Shown piece after piece: positions 1-8,189 of a stretch of DNA of 8,189 nucleotides; positions within the stretch are counted from its first letter, which is position 1; every line of letters starts with the position of its first letter. Below the pieces are notes generated by a model. That model made no database searches, was not told the DNA's origin, and saw nothing but the letters and a program-made list of their open reading frames with translations. This stretch comes from Myxococcota bacterium (lineage in GTDB: Bacteria; Myxococcota; Polyangia; GCA-2747355; JAKLHH01): positions 1 through 8,189 of the forward strand of contig JAKLHH010000295.1 of assembly GCA_022710245.1 (NCBI GenBank), written 5' to 3'. A program made the position numbers and the translations under genes.

Positions 1-1024
1 CCGCGGGCCGCGGCCAGAGGTCGTTGCCGAGCATGGTGACCGCCGAGAGCAGCACCTGGCTCGCCGTCGACTGCATGGTGGCGATGACGGCGATCACCAC
101 CACCGCGGCGACGCCCGACGGGAGCACGCGCCCGATCAGCTGCGGCAGCACCTCGCCGGGGCGCGCGAGGCCGGGGAGCAGGCGCGCGGCGCAGAGCGCG
201 GTCAGCGCCACGCTCGCCGCGAAGAGCGCCTTGAGCGCCGCGGCGAGGAGCGCGCCGCGGGCGGCGGCGCGGCCGTCGCGCGCCGAGAGGAGCTTCGCGT
301 AGAGGTCGGAGCCGCAGAGGTGCGGCAGCCCCGTCAGCGCCAGGAAGCCGAGGAGGTCGCCCCAGCCGAAGCCGGCGCTGACCGGGAAGTCCCAGCGCAG
401 CGTCGCGAGGCCGCCCGGGCCGAGCGCGCGGGCGGCGCCGAGCGGCGCGAGGAGGCCGAGGCCGAGGAGCATGATGACGATCTGCACGAGGTCGACGTAG
501 GAGACCGCGACCTGGCCGCCGACCAGCGTGTAGGCGACCACCACCGCGAGCGAGCCGGCGAGGAGCTGCCACTCGGGGACGCCCGGGAGCGCCGGCGCGA
601 TCACGGCGGCGACGGCCTTGGCCTGCAGCGCGAGCCAGGCGAGCTCGACGACCAGCACCACCAGCGCCACCAGGCGGCGGACGCCGGGGCCGTAGCGCAG
701 GCCGGCGAGCTCGGCGATGGAGGCGACGCCGGTCTCGCGCACGCGCCGCGCGAGGAGGAGCCCGAGCGCGAGGAAGCCGAGCGCGCCCGCGAGGTCCATC
801 CAGATCCCGGCCAGGCCGTGCTGGTAGACGAGCGCCGAGGCGACCACGATCGAAGAGCCACCGACGGAGGTCGCGGTCAGCGTGCAGCCGGTGACCAGCG
901 CCGAGAGGCTGCCGCCGGCGACGAAGCGCTGGTGGCGGTCGCGCTGCGCGCCGTGGCGGAGCCGCACCCAGACGGTGACGGCGAGGAGCGCGGCGAGGTA
1001 GGCGGCGAGGAGCGCGGGCAGCAT
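1..1024 (-). CDS. Sodium:solute symporter (SSS) family protein, C-terminus outside window
   Basis: An integral inner-membrane carrier that should couple sodium entry to uptake of a small solute. The substrate cannot be read from sequence. The 341 visible residues contain about nine hydrophobic helices. Family marks seen are a polar broken helix near 45-65, a YQHGLAG segment near 67-73, TLVGGQ at 166-171 followed by a YVDLVQ segment, and an ATMQSTASQ stretch at 315-323 leading to GND near 333-335. The last region corresponds to the helix that carries the conserved Ser/Thr of the sodium site in this family. Family members usually have about 450-600 residues, so roughly the last third lies beyond the left edge. 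The ATG at 1024 is preferred: AAGG sits 8 nt upstream, and the first helix begins at once. It lies 99 bp after the Rpn-like gene on the same strand. The family call is firm; any substrate would be a guess. Confidence 0.88.
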   Translation of the reverse strand, partial: MLPALLAAYLAALLAVTVWVRLRHGAQRDRHQRFVAGGSLSALVTGCTLTATSVGGSSIVVASALVYQHGLAGIWMDLAGALGFLALGLLLARRVRETGVASIAELAGLRYGPGVRRLVALVVLVVELAWLALQAKAVAAVIAPALPGVPEWQLLAGSLAVVVAYTLVGGQVAVSYVDLVQIVIMLLGLGLLAPLGAARALGPGGLATLRWDFPVSAGFGWGDLLGFLALTGLPHLCGSDLYAKLLSARDGRAAARGALLAAALKALFAASVALTALCAARLLPGLARPGEVLPQLIGRVLPSGVAAVVVIAVIATMQSTASQVLLSAVTMLGNDLWPRPA

Positions 1025-1045
1025 GCTGCGCGCCTTACCGCGAGC

Positions 1046-1064
1046 GGGGCTGAACCGCAACCCC
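1046..1064 (-). promoter_or_regulatory. Small hairpin in symporter leader
   Basis: In the minus-strand transcript, GGGGUUG pairs with CAGCCCC around a five-base loop. This makes seven pairs, one of them G-U. The hairpin lies 22 nt before the symporter ATG and just upstream of its AAGG motif. It has no T-run on its 3' side, so it is not a typical intrinsic terminator. In a genome this GC-rich such a hairpin can occur by chance, so a regulatory role is only a possibility. Confidence 0.2.
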
Positions 1065-1123
1065 TCGGCTGCTCCGACTCTCCTCGGGGCTGCGCCTTCA
1101 AGCCAGGGATGAGGCCGTGTGAC

Positions 1124-2113
1124 TTAGCGCGGCAGGAGCTTGCGCACGGCCGTGGGGCTGGCCGCTTCGAGGAGACGGGTGAAGAGGAGGTCCAGCGCCG
1201 GGGCGTCGAGCTGGTCCAGGCGTCGCTCCAGCCGGGACGGGACCACGCCTAGCCTGGTCCGCACGAGAGCCGCGATCGATCGCCTGAGGGCCCGCGCCTC
1301 GCCCTCGGCCCGACCCCGCGCCTCGCCCTCGGCCCGACCCCGCGCCTCGCCCTCGGCCCGACCCCGCGCCTCGCCCCGCGCCTCGCCCTCTTTGAAGACG
1401 AGCTGATAGGTGGTGGAGTGCTCCATGGCACCGCTCCTCTTCAGAGACTGTAGCACGCTCGCGCCGAACCGACAGCCGCCGACGAGGTAGGTGACCGCGA
1501 GCAGATCGCCCGCCTCCTCACGGTCGAGCGCGCTCCGCTCCACGGCCTCCGCGAGTTGGCGCAGGTCTCGTGCCCCGATGGCCGGGGTCAGGACAGCGAG
1601 CGGTGCGAGCGCCGGACAGCGCGCCACCTCCTCGATGCTGATCGCGCGCTCCCAGGGGCAGAAGACCTCGTAGCAAAAGGTGAGCTGAGGGTTCGACTTC
1701 GTCGGCTCGATCCCGCGCGGGATCGGGCGACGGGGTGGCCTCGGCATCAGGTACACGACGAGCGTGAGCACCGGCGTCGGATCGTGCCGCTGGCGCAGCA
1801 GGGCGTTGTAGACGAGCGCCTGCAGCGGCAAGCCGCGGTAGTGGCGCTGCTGAAACTCCGTGTGAAGGATCGTCTCGACCCCGTCGACGCGCGCCCGGAC
1901 CACGTCATCGGCGCGGCGCTCGATCACCTGCGGCAACTCCGCCCGCTCGACCCGGAGGTGCTCGACTCGCCGACCGGCCAGGAGGCCGGGAAGCAGCCGC
2001 GTCAGGTGGCGGGTCGCCAGGCTGCGGAGCGCGATGTCGACATGGTCGGCCACAGCGGGCGAGCGTTGCACGTCGCGCGCCAGCGTCGAGACGTCCCACG
2101 CTCCGCGAGCCAC
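1124..2113 (-). CDS. Rpn-family (PD-(D/E)XK) putative nuclease/transposase-like protein
   Basis: A 329-residue protein with the layout of Rpn/YhgA-like and DUF4351-type proteins, a nuclease-fold family linked in E. coli to recombination-promoting DNA cleavage. The N-terminal domain shows a likely active site: an ADD motif (D69, D70), then ILHTEFQQ at 82-89, where E86-x-Q88 matches the E-x-Q variant of the PD-(D/E)XK core. A hydrophobic strand LTLVVYL follows at 116-122. Next come the family's PLAVL segment near 171-175 and MEHSTTYQL near 230-238. Residues 242-274 are a charged Gly-Glu-Ala-Arg repeat. The C-terminus (about 283-318) resembles the DUF4351 ending, with RLERRLDQLD and DLLFTRLLEAAS. 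The GTG at 2113 is the longest start; no clear ribosome site precedes it, and another in-frame GTG at codon 15 is possible. The catalytic residues look intact, but activity is inferred from the family. Confidence 0.82.
   Translation of the reverse strand: MARGAWDVSTLARDVQRSPAVADHVDIALRSLATRHLTRLLPGLLAGRRVEHLRVERAELPQVIERRADDVVRARVDGVETILHTEFQQRHYRGLPLQALVYNALLRQRHDPTPVLTLVVYLMPRPPRRPIPRGIEPTKSNPQLTFCYEVFCPWERAISIEEVARCPALAPLAVLTPAIGARDLRQLAEAVERSALDREEAGDLLAVTYLVGGCRFGASVLQSLKRSGAMEHSTTYQLVFKEGEARGEARGRAEGEARGRAEGEARGRAEGEARALRRSIAALVRTRLGVVPSRLERRLDQLDAPALDLLFTRLLEAASPTAVRKLLPR
1289..1390. repeat. In-frame tandem 24-bp repeat inside the Rpn-like gene
   Basis: Three identical adjacent 24-bp units lie at 1301-1324, 1325-1348 and 1349-1372. 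A shortened 12-bp unit follows at 1373-1384, looking like a unit that lost its middle 12 bp, and the first six bases of another unit sit at 1385-1390. A partial unit precedes the array at about 1289-1300. On the minus strand each unit encodes eight residues, EARGRAEG. Because the unit is a multiple of three, gain or loss of copies keeps the frame. Exact identity of the copies suggests recent duplication or slippage. Charged Gly/Glu/Arg linkers at this position are common in this protein family. Confidence 0.9.
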
Positions 2114-2147
2114 GCGGCGCGCGGAGAGGCTCGTGTCCGGTTACCGC

Positions 2148-2170
2148 TCCGGCACGTCCGGCGTGCCGGA
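2148..2170. promoter_or_regulatory. Perfect inverted repeat between the frameshifted membrane gene and the Rpn-like gene
   Basis: TCCGGCACG at 2148-2156 and CGTGCCGGA at 2162-2170 are perfect complements with a five-base loop. An alternative stem, GTCCGGC (2156-2162) with GCCGGAC (2165-2171), overlaps it. The element lies 66 bp after the stop of the upstream membrane gene and 34 bp before the Rpn-like start. No T-run follows on either strand, so an ordinary intrinsic terminator is not supported. It could be an operator, an RNA stem or part of a factor-dependent termination site. Nothing else in this 123-bp spacer stands out. Confidence 0.4.
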
Positions 2171-2236
2171 CGCTGGCGACGAGCTCGATCCGCGCCGTGG
2201 TGGTCAGCTCGAGGACGGCGGCCGGTGGCGTCCGGC

Positions 2237-2730
2237 TCAGGGCAGCTCGCGACGAACGGGCCGGCGGAGGATGCGCTCGGCCTCGCGAAGGAACCGCTCC
2301 AGCGTCGCCGGCTCCGGCCGCGTCGAGAAGCTCAGCCGCCTGAGGTCCCCCCTGGTGGTGACCGCGAGGTAGACCCCGCGGCGCAGCACCCCGATGAGCA
2401 GCCAGGCGCCGAGCGGAATCGCGAGCAACAGGCTCGCCCCCAGCAGGTGCGCTGCCTTGGTGCCCCCCAGCAGGAGCTCAGTGTCATTGCCGTGGAAGAA
2501 CCAGAGGCCCACCAGCCCCCCGAGGAGGAGCGCGAGGGCGAAGACGGTCTGGATGACCGGGCGCTCCGCGGTGGTGCCGCGCCGCAAGGCGAGCTCCTCG
2601 ACCTCCCGGGGCTGATGCGGACCACCGGGGCTCCGTCCTGCAGCTGCGCGATCAGGTCTCGCTCGACGCGAACCGCGAGGTACTCGACCGCGCCGTCCTC
2701 GAGGGCGTCGAGCCTGGCCGGGTCAGGCAT
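2237..2730 (-). pseudogene. Small two-helix membrane protein, frameshifted (unknown function)
   Basis: The start is well marked: ATG at 2730 with GGAGGAG six bases upstream. The first 41 residues (to ISP) read in one frame, and the rest, beginning REVEELA, reads in the -1 frame. Adding one base to the G run at 2608-2611 restores a single 164-residue protein ending at the TGA at 2237. The restored protein has an acidic-basic N-terminus, two hydrophobic helices (about 63-79 and 93-117) and a charged C-terminal tail with YLAVTTRGDLRRLSF at 121-135. Read without correction, the frame ends at 2332 after 132 codons, with a Ser/Arg/Pro-rich tail of nonsense character. The tail after the helices loosely recalls PH-like DUF6232 proteins, but I do not recognise the family. 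The gene follows the MMPL transporter by 80 bp and is probably cotranscribed. A true null allele, a sequencing error and slippage on the C run are all possible. Confidence 0.72.
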
Positions 2731-2736
2731 GGGCAG

Positions 2737-2743
2737 CTCCTCC
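2737..2743 (-). promoter_or_regulatory. Strong ribosome-binding site fixing the start of the two-helix membrane gene
   Basis: GGAGGAG on the minus strand lies six bases upstream of the ATG at 2730. It supports the short N-terminal segment as the genuine start and makes the downstream TTG at 2587, which opens only the second frame, an unlikely start. Confidence 0.7.
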
Positions 2744-2810
2744 GTCCTGCACAGAGTAGATGGGACCCGCGGCGCGCACCACCCCCGCGGCGAGCGGCGG
2801 CCGCGAGCCG

Positions 2811-5234
2811 TCACCGCCGCCGCGACCCCAGCGTGAGCAGCGCCGGCATCACCACCAGCGAGGCGGTGAGCCCGAGGCCGAGGCCCAGCGTGCCGGTGAG
2901 CCCGAGGGTGCGCAGGCCGGGGAGCCGGCAGAGCGCGAGCGCGGCGAAGGCGGCCATGGTGGTCAGCGTCGCCGCGAGGACGGGCCGACCGCTCTCGACC
3001 ACCCCGTCGCGGACGCCGTCCTTGAGCGAGCGGTGGACCAGGTAGAGGTGGTCGTCGACGCCGTAGCCGATGATGATCGGGATGACCATCAGGTTGTAGA
3101 CGTCCATCTCCAGCCCGAGCAGGCGCAGCGCGCCGGCGAAGGCCACCCCGGCGAGCGCCAGCGAGAGGAGCGTGGCGAGGACGGGCCAGAGCCGCCGGAC
3201 CAGGAGCCCGAGGAGGAGCAGCACCGCGCCGGCCGTGGTGAGGCTGATGAGGAGGAGGTCGCGGCGAAGGAGCTGCGCCATCTGCGCGCCGGCCATCACC
3301 GCGCCGGTCACCCCGACGCGGACCCCGGGCGCCGCGAGCCGCTCGAGCTCCGCCGCGAGCCTCGGCGCGCTGGCGCCCGGGCGCGGGTAGACGACGGTGG
3401 CGACGAGGAGGCTCCCGTCGGGCTCGCGGGAGAGGTGCCGGGAGACGAGCGGACGCAGCGCCGGCGGCAGGTCGGCCTCGCTCACCGTCGCCGGCGCGAG
3501 GAGGCTCTCGCGAAACGGCGCGAAGGCGGCCGGGTCGAGGCCCACCGCCGCGAGCCCCTCGTCGAGGCGGCGCACGAGCTGAGGCGGGTCGAGCGCCCGC
3601 AGGCGGGCGCGCCGCCGCTCCTGGGTCTGCCGCGAGGGCAAGAGCCGCGAGAGGCTGAGGCTCCCGGAGACCTCGCCGCGCGCGCGGAGCGCCTCGAGCC
3701 GCTCGGCGAGCGCGTCGTTGACTCGCAGCACCTGCTCGAGATCGCGGCCGCGCGCGAGGACGAGGAGGCGGTTGCGATCGCGCTCGAAGGCCTCGGCGAT
3801 GGCGCGGTCGGTCTCGGCGGGCGGCATCGCCACCGGCGCGAGTCGCGAGAGGTCGGTGCTGAAGGTGAGGCCGCGCGCGGCCCAGAGGCCGCCGCCCCCG
3901 AGGAGGACGGCGACCACGATGACGATCAGGCGCCGGCGCTGCGCGAGCTCGGAGAGGCCCTCGAGCCAGCGGTCGATCAGCGTGGTGCCGCTCGGGCCCG
4001 GCCCTGGCGGCAGCAGCACGGCCAGCGCCGGGAAGAAGACGAGCGCGAGGATCAGGTTCAGGCCGAGGCCGGTCGCGGCGAGGAGCCCGGTGTGCGAGAG
4101 CCCGGTGAAGGTGCTGAGGCCGAAGCAGAGGAAGGCGGCGACCACGGTGGCGGTGGCGGTGATCAGCGCCGGGGCGACCTCGCGCACGGCCAGGCGCAGC
4201 CGCTCCGCCGGGCGCTCGCCGAGGTGGCGGCGCGTGTGCGCGGTGATGTGGATCAGCGCGTCGTCGCTCATGCCGATGAAGAGCGCGGCGAAGGCGAGCG
4301 AGAGCGCCGAGAGGTGCCCGACCCCGAGCGCGGCGAGGGCCAGGGTCCAGGCGAGCGCGACGCCGGCGGTCGCCGCCGAGAGCGGGATCAGGCGCAGCGA
4401 GCGGAAGAAGAGGAGCTGGATCAGCGCCACCCCGAGGAGCGCGACCAGGCTGCTGACGGTGAGGTCGCGCCGCAGCGCCGAGGCAATGTAGTAGGCGTAG
4501 AGGTGGGCGCCGGTGAAGCGCAGCGTGAGGCCGGACCCGCGCTCCTCTGCGCGCTCGGCTGCGGCGAGGCGCTCGAGCTCGTCGTGGAGGCGCTCGCAGA
4601 GGCGGCCGTCCGAGGCGGGGCCGCGCGGGGTGGCGAAGATCAGCGCGGCCCGGCCGTCGCGGCTGGCGAAGAGGCCGCTCGCGCGGCTGACGCCGCCCTC
4701 CAGACCCTCGAGCACCGGCTCGGAGAGGAGGAGCGGGTCGAGGGTGATCAGGCGGCGCTCCGGCGAGAGGGGGGCGAGGAGCAGGCGGCGCAGGCGCGCG
4801 AGCTGCGCGGGCAGGTCGCGGGTCAGCCGCCGCTCCACCTCGGGCCAGGCGTCGGGTCCGGCGAGGAGGAGGAGGCTCTTCGCCAGGCGCCCCTGCGCCG
4901 CGCTCCCCTCGAGGCCGGCGCGCACCGCGGTCAGCGAGGGCAGCCGCGCGAGCGCCGCCGCGACCCGGCGCGTGCCCTGCTCGACGCGCGCGGGGTCGGC
5001 GCCGCTCACCAGCACCACCAGCTCGCCCTGGCCGGCGAGCGCGCGCGTGTAGGCGGCGAGGTCGGCGATCGGCCCGGGGCGGTGCGGGAAGAGATCGTAG
5101 ATGCTCTCGCCGAGGCGCAGGGTGCGCGCGCCGAGGACGGCGAGCGCGGTCAGCACGCCCACCACGCCGACGACGAGGAACGGCCGGCGGGTGGCGAAGC
5201 CGACGATGCGAGCGATGAGGCCACGGTCCGGCAC
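2811..5234 (-). CDS. MMPL/RND-superfamily membrane transporter
   Basis: A large inner-membrane exporter of the RND superfamily, of the kind that moves lipids or hydrophobic molecules using the proton gradient. With the GTG start at 5234 it has 807 residues, normal for MMPL-type proteins. The duplicated layout is clear. Helix 1 is at about 18-37, then a periplasmic loop to about 258, then five helices (259-408). A second half follows with a helix at 435-452, a second loop to about 657 and five helices (658-800). Each half has an acidic pair in the expected membrane position: GMSDDALIH (D324, D325) and GYGVDDHLYL (D727, D728). An in-frame ATG at 5417 would add 61 residues, but that stretch has many A/T third positions, several cysteines and no ribosome site, so I treat it as upstream DNA. 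GTG 5234 also lacks a clear ribosome site. The substrate is unknown; hopanoid-type HpnN transporters are relatives, but no hopanoid genes are nearby. Confidence 0.87.
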   Translation of the reverse strand: MPDRGLIARIVGFATRRPFLVVGVVGVLTALAVLGARTLRLGESIYDLFPHRPGPIADLAAYTRALAGQGELVVLVSGADPARVEQGTRRVAAALARLPSLTAVRAGLEGSAAQGRLAKSLLLLAGPDAWPEVERRLTRDLPAQLARLRRLLLAPLSPERRLITLDPLLLSEPVLEGLEGGVSRASGLFASRDGRAALIFATPRGPASDGRLCERLHDELERLAAAERAEERGSGLTLRFTGAHLYAYYIASALRRDLTVSSLVALLGVALIQLLFFRSLRLIPLSAATAGVALAWTLALAALGVGHLSALSLAFAALFIGMSDDALIHITAHTRRHLGERPAERLRLAVREVAPALITATATVVAAFLCFGLSTFTGLSHTGLLAATGLGLNLILALVFFPALAVLLPPGPGPSGTTLIDRWLEGLSELAQRRRLIVIVVAVLLGGGGLWAARGLTFSTDLSRLAPVAMPPAETDRAIAEAFERDRNRLLVLARGRDLEQVLRVNDALAERLEALRARGEVSGSLSLSRLLPSRQTQERRRARLRALDPPQLVRRLDEGLAAVGLDPAAFAPFRESLLAPATVSEADLPPALRPLVSRHLSREPDGSLLVATVVYPRPGASAPRLAAELERLAAPGVRVGVTGAVMAGAQMAQLLRRDLLLISLTTAGAVLLLLGLLVRRLWPVLATLLSLALAGVAFAGALRLLGLEMDVYNLMVIPIIIGYGVDDHLYLVHRSLKDGVRDGVVESGRPVLAATLTTMAAFAALALCRLPGLRTLGLTGTLGLGLGLTASLVVMPALLTLGSRRR

Positions 5235-5606
5235 CAGGGCAGTATGCAGGCCGCGCGCTACCGCCGCAACGCAGAGGTCGTTGCTGCCTCCGTCATGACA
5301 CGGCGGACAGCCGTCCTCTCGGGCCACGCCCACGGCGGGGCAGATCGTGCTCCCTACCTCGGGCCTGTGAGCACCTCCTCGACGCTGCCGCGCGCAGTCG
5401 CGCGGGGCGGCCTGCATCGGTTCGGCGGGGGGACCATCTACATCAGCCGCGGCGCTGGCTGCGAGCGCGGTCAGGCCCCTTGCATGCGCCTGCTCTGCCC
5501 GCCCGGGATCACGATCCTGACGCTGCGCTGACTGCCTGTCGCCTCTCCCTCGCCAGGCGGTCGGGTGTCTCCCGTGAGCCGACCAGCGCGCGCCAGCCCC
5601 GCGACC
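5235..5606. other. Intergenic region between ABC operon and MMPL transporter
   Basis: About 370 bp without a convincing gene on either strand. An open minus-strand frame from the ATG at 5417 joins the MMPL gene but has poor coding character. Short symmetric elements are present: GGATC-AC-GATCC at 5506-5517, and GTGCTC/GAGCAC half-sites at 5347-5352 and 5369-5374. No T-run hairpin that would end the ABC transcript is visible. The stretch probably holds the end of one transcription unit and the promoter of the next. Confidence 0.45.
5241..5269 (-). promoter_or_regulatory. Possible promoter for the MMPL transporter
   Basis: On the minus strand TTGCGG (5264-5269) and CATACT (5241-5246) are separated by exactly 17 bases, resembling a sigma-70-type promoter with three and four consensus matches. 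Transcription would begin at or next to the GTG at 5234, giving a leaderless message. That would fit the absence of a ribosome site there. The match is weak and rests on pattern alone. Confidence 0.22.
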
Positions 5607-7585
<1,979 letters not shown>

Positions 7586-7596
<11 letters not shown>

Positions 7597-8189
7597 CCTT
7601 CACCTCCGGCGGCGGCTGCACCTCGCCGCGCGCCTTCTCGCCGGCGCGGAGCTGCGCGACCGGCAGCACGACCTGCTCGCCTGCCTCGAGGCCGCTGGCG
7701 ACCTCGAGGTAGCCCACCCCGCGCACCCCCAGGCGCACCGGGCGGCGCTCGGCGCGGCCGCCCCGGAGCGCGAGGACCCAGGGCGTCTCCTCGGCGCCGG
7801 CGCGGACCGCCTCGGCCGGCAGGGCGAGCGCGCCCGGACGCCGCGCGACCTCGACGTCCACCGAGACGGTCATGTCGGGCCGCAGGTAGGCGGGCGGGCT
7901 GGGGACCCGCAGCTTGACCTCGATGGTGCCGCGCTGGGCGTCGACGGCCGGCGCGATGGTGGTGATGACGGCGGAGAAGCGCTGCTCGGGGAAGGCGTCC
8001 GCCGAGACCAGCGCCGGCTGACCGACGCGGAGCAGGCCGAGGTTCTTCTCCTCCGGCTGGAAGACGAGCCGCGTCTCCCCCGAGCGGGCGAGCACCATCA
8101 GCACCCGGCCGGGCGAGACGACGTCGCCGGGCTCCACGTCGCGCGAGATGACGACGCCGTCAGCCGGCGCGATGAGGCGGGTGATGGCC
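7586..8189 (-). CDS. Periplasmic adaptor (membrane fusion protein, MacA/HlyD-like), N-terminus outside window
   Basis: The C-terminal 200 residues of an RND/ABC efflux adaptor that bridges the inner-membrane transporter and outer-membrane channel. The frame is open to the right edge, so the true start lies beyond it. The first visible residues, LIAPADGVVISRDVEPGDVVSPG, are the second half of the biotinyl-lipoyl-like domain. A beta-barrel domain follows, ending in the RPDMTVSVDVEV segment. The last part (about 125-185) is the membrane-proximal domain, with LALPAEAV, GRAERRPVRLG, and GLEAGEQVVL. The C-terminus is short and Pro-rich, ending PPEVKGAL. The TGA at 7586 overlaps the permease start by 11 nt, so this gene heads the visible operon. 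Signal peptide and hairpin region cannot be seen here. The family is clear; the exact subfamily is not. Confidence 0.9.
7603..7607 (-). promoter_or_regulatory. Ribosome-binding site for the permease, inside the adaptor gene
   Basis: GGAGG on the minus strand sits six bases before the GTG at 7596 and is within the last codons of the adaptor gene. It decides in favour of this GTG as the permease start and explains how the overlapping gene is translated. Confidence 0.7.

Noticed and set aside
320..1252. Plus-strand open frame of 310 codons
   Set aside because: It is antisense to the symporter and the start of the Rpn-like gene. Its product is low-complexity Arg/Glu/Ala/Gly with no domain, while the minus strand encodes recognisable families.
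1289..1390. CRISPR-like array
   Set aside because: The 24-bp units are directly adjacent with no spacers and lie in frame inside a coding sequence.
2608..2611. Classical X-XXY-YYZ programmed -1 frameshift site
   Set aside because: The coding-strand sequence around the C run does not fit the heptamer, and no obvious downstream stimulatory structure was recognised; only single-tRNA slippage is possible.
2786..2805. GC-rich hairpin just after the MMPL stop as a terminator
   Set aside because: CGCGGC/GCCGCG forms a six-pair stem, but no T-run follows and such stems are frequent at this GC content.
2332..2814. Uncorrected 160-codon minus-strand frame as a real intact gene
   Set aside because: Only its middle part from the ATG at 2730 to about 2608 has coding character; after the G run it becomes Ser/Arg/Pro-rich, while the adjacent frame shows clear membrane helices.
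1556..2836. Plus-strand open frame of 426 codons
   Set aside because: It crosses two minus-strand genes and the spacer between them, has biased antisense composition and matches no family.
5347..5374. GTGCTC/GAGCAC inverted half-sites as an operator
   Set aside because: Only six bases match across a 16-base spacer, which is expected by chance in this length of DNA.
5235..5417. Cysteine-rich N-terminal metal-binding domain on the MMPL protein
   Set aside because: The cysteines lie in a stretch with poor third-position GC and no ribosome site, ahead of the normal N-terminal helix, so the stretch is probably not translated.

Overview
The window is very GC-rich and every convincing gene lies on the minus strand, so transcription runs from high to low coordinates. 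Strong G/C preference at third codon positions, GTG starts and the gene mix point to a high-GC Gram-negative bacterium. Myxococcota or a related former deltaproteobacterial lineage is the best guess, but there is no rRNA or marker gene to settle it.

Right part (8189 to 5607): three overlapping genes form a tripartite ABC transport operon. In order of transcription they are the C-terminal 200 residues of a periplasmic membrane-fusion (adaptor) protein, an FtsX/MacB/LolC-type permease, and a LolD/MacB-type ATPase. They overlap by 11 and 8 nt, so translational coupling is likely. The expected job is ATP-driven export, or extraction of a substrate from the inner membrane across the periplasm.

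Middle part (5606 to 2237): a spacer of about 370 bp precedes a large MMPL/RND-type membrane transporter, about 807 residues with the preferred start. It is followed 80 bp later by a small two-helix membrane protein whose frame is broken by a single-base shift at a G run (2608-2611).

Left part (2236 to 1): a 123-bp spacer with a strong inverted repeat leads to an Rpn-like PD-(D/E)XK nuclease/transposase-family protein carrying an in-frame tandem 24-bp repeat. Next comes the first 341 residues of a sodium:solute symporter that runs off the left edge.

The cargo is therefore mostly membrane transport plus one Rpn-family gene of the kind often scattered through large genomes. I see no RNA gene, CRISPR array, insertion sequence, phage gene or clearly new system. 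The items most worth checking are the frameshifted membrane gene, the repeat-bearing Rpn-like gene and the hybrid composition of the ABC operon. Long plus-strand reading frames, one of 923 codons, are antisense artefacts of GC bias.
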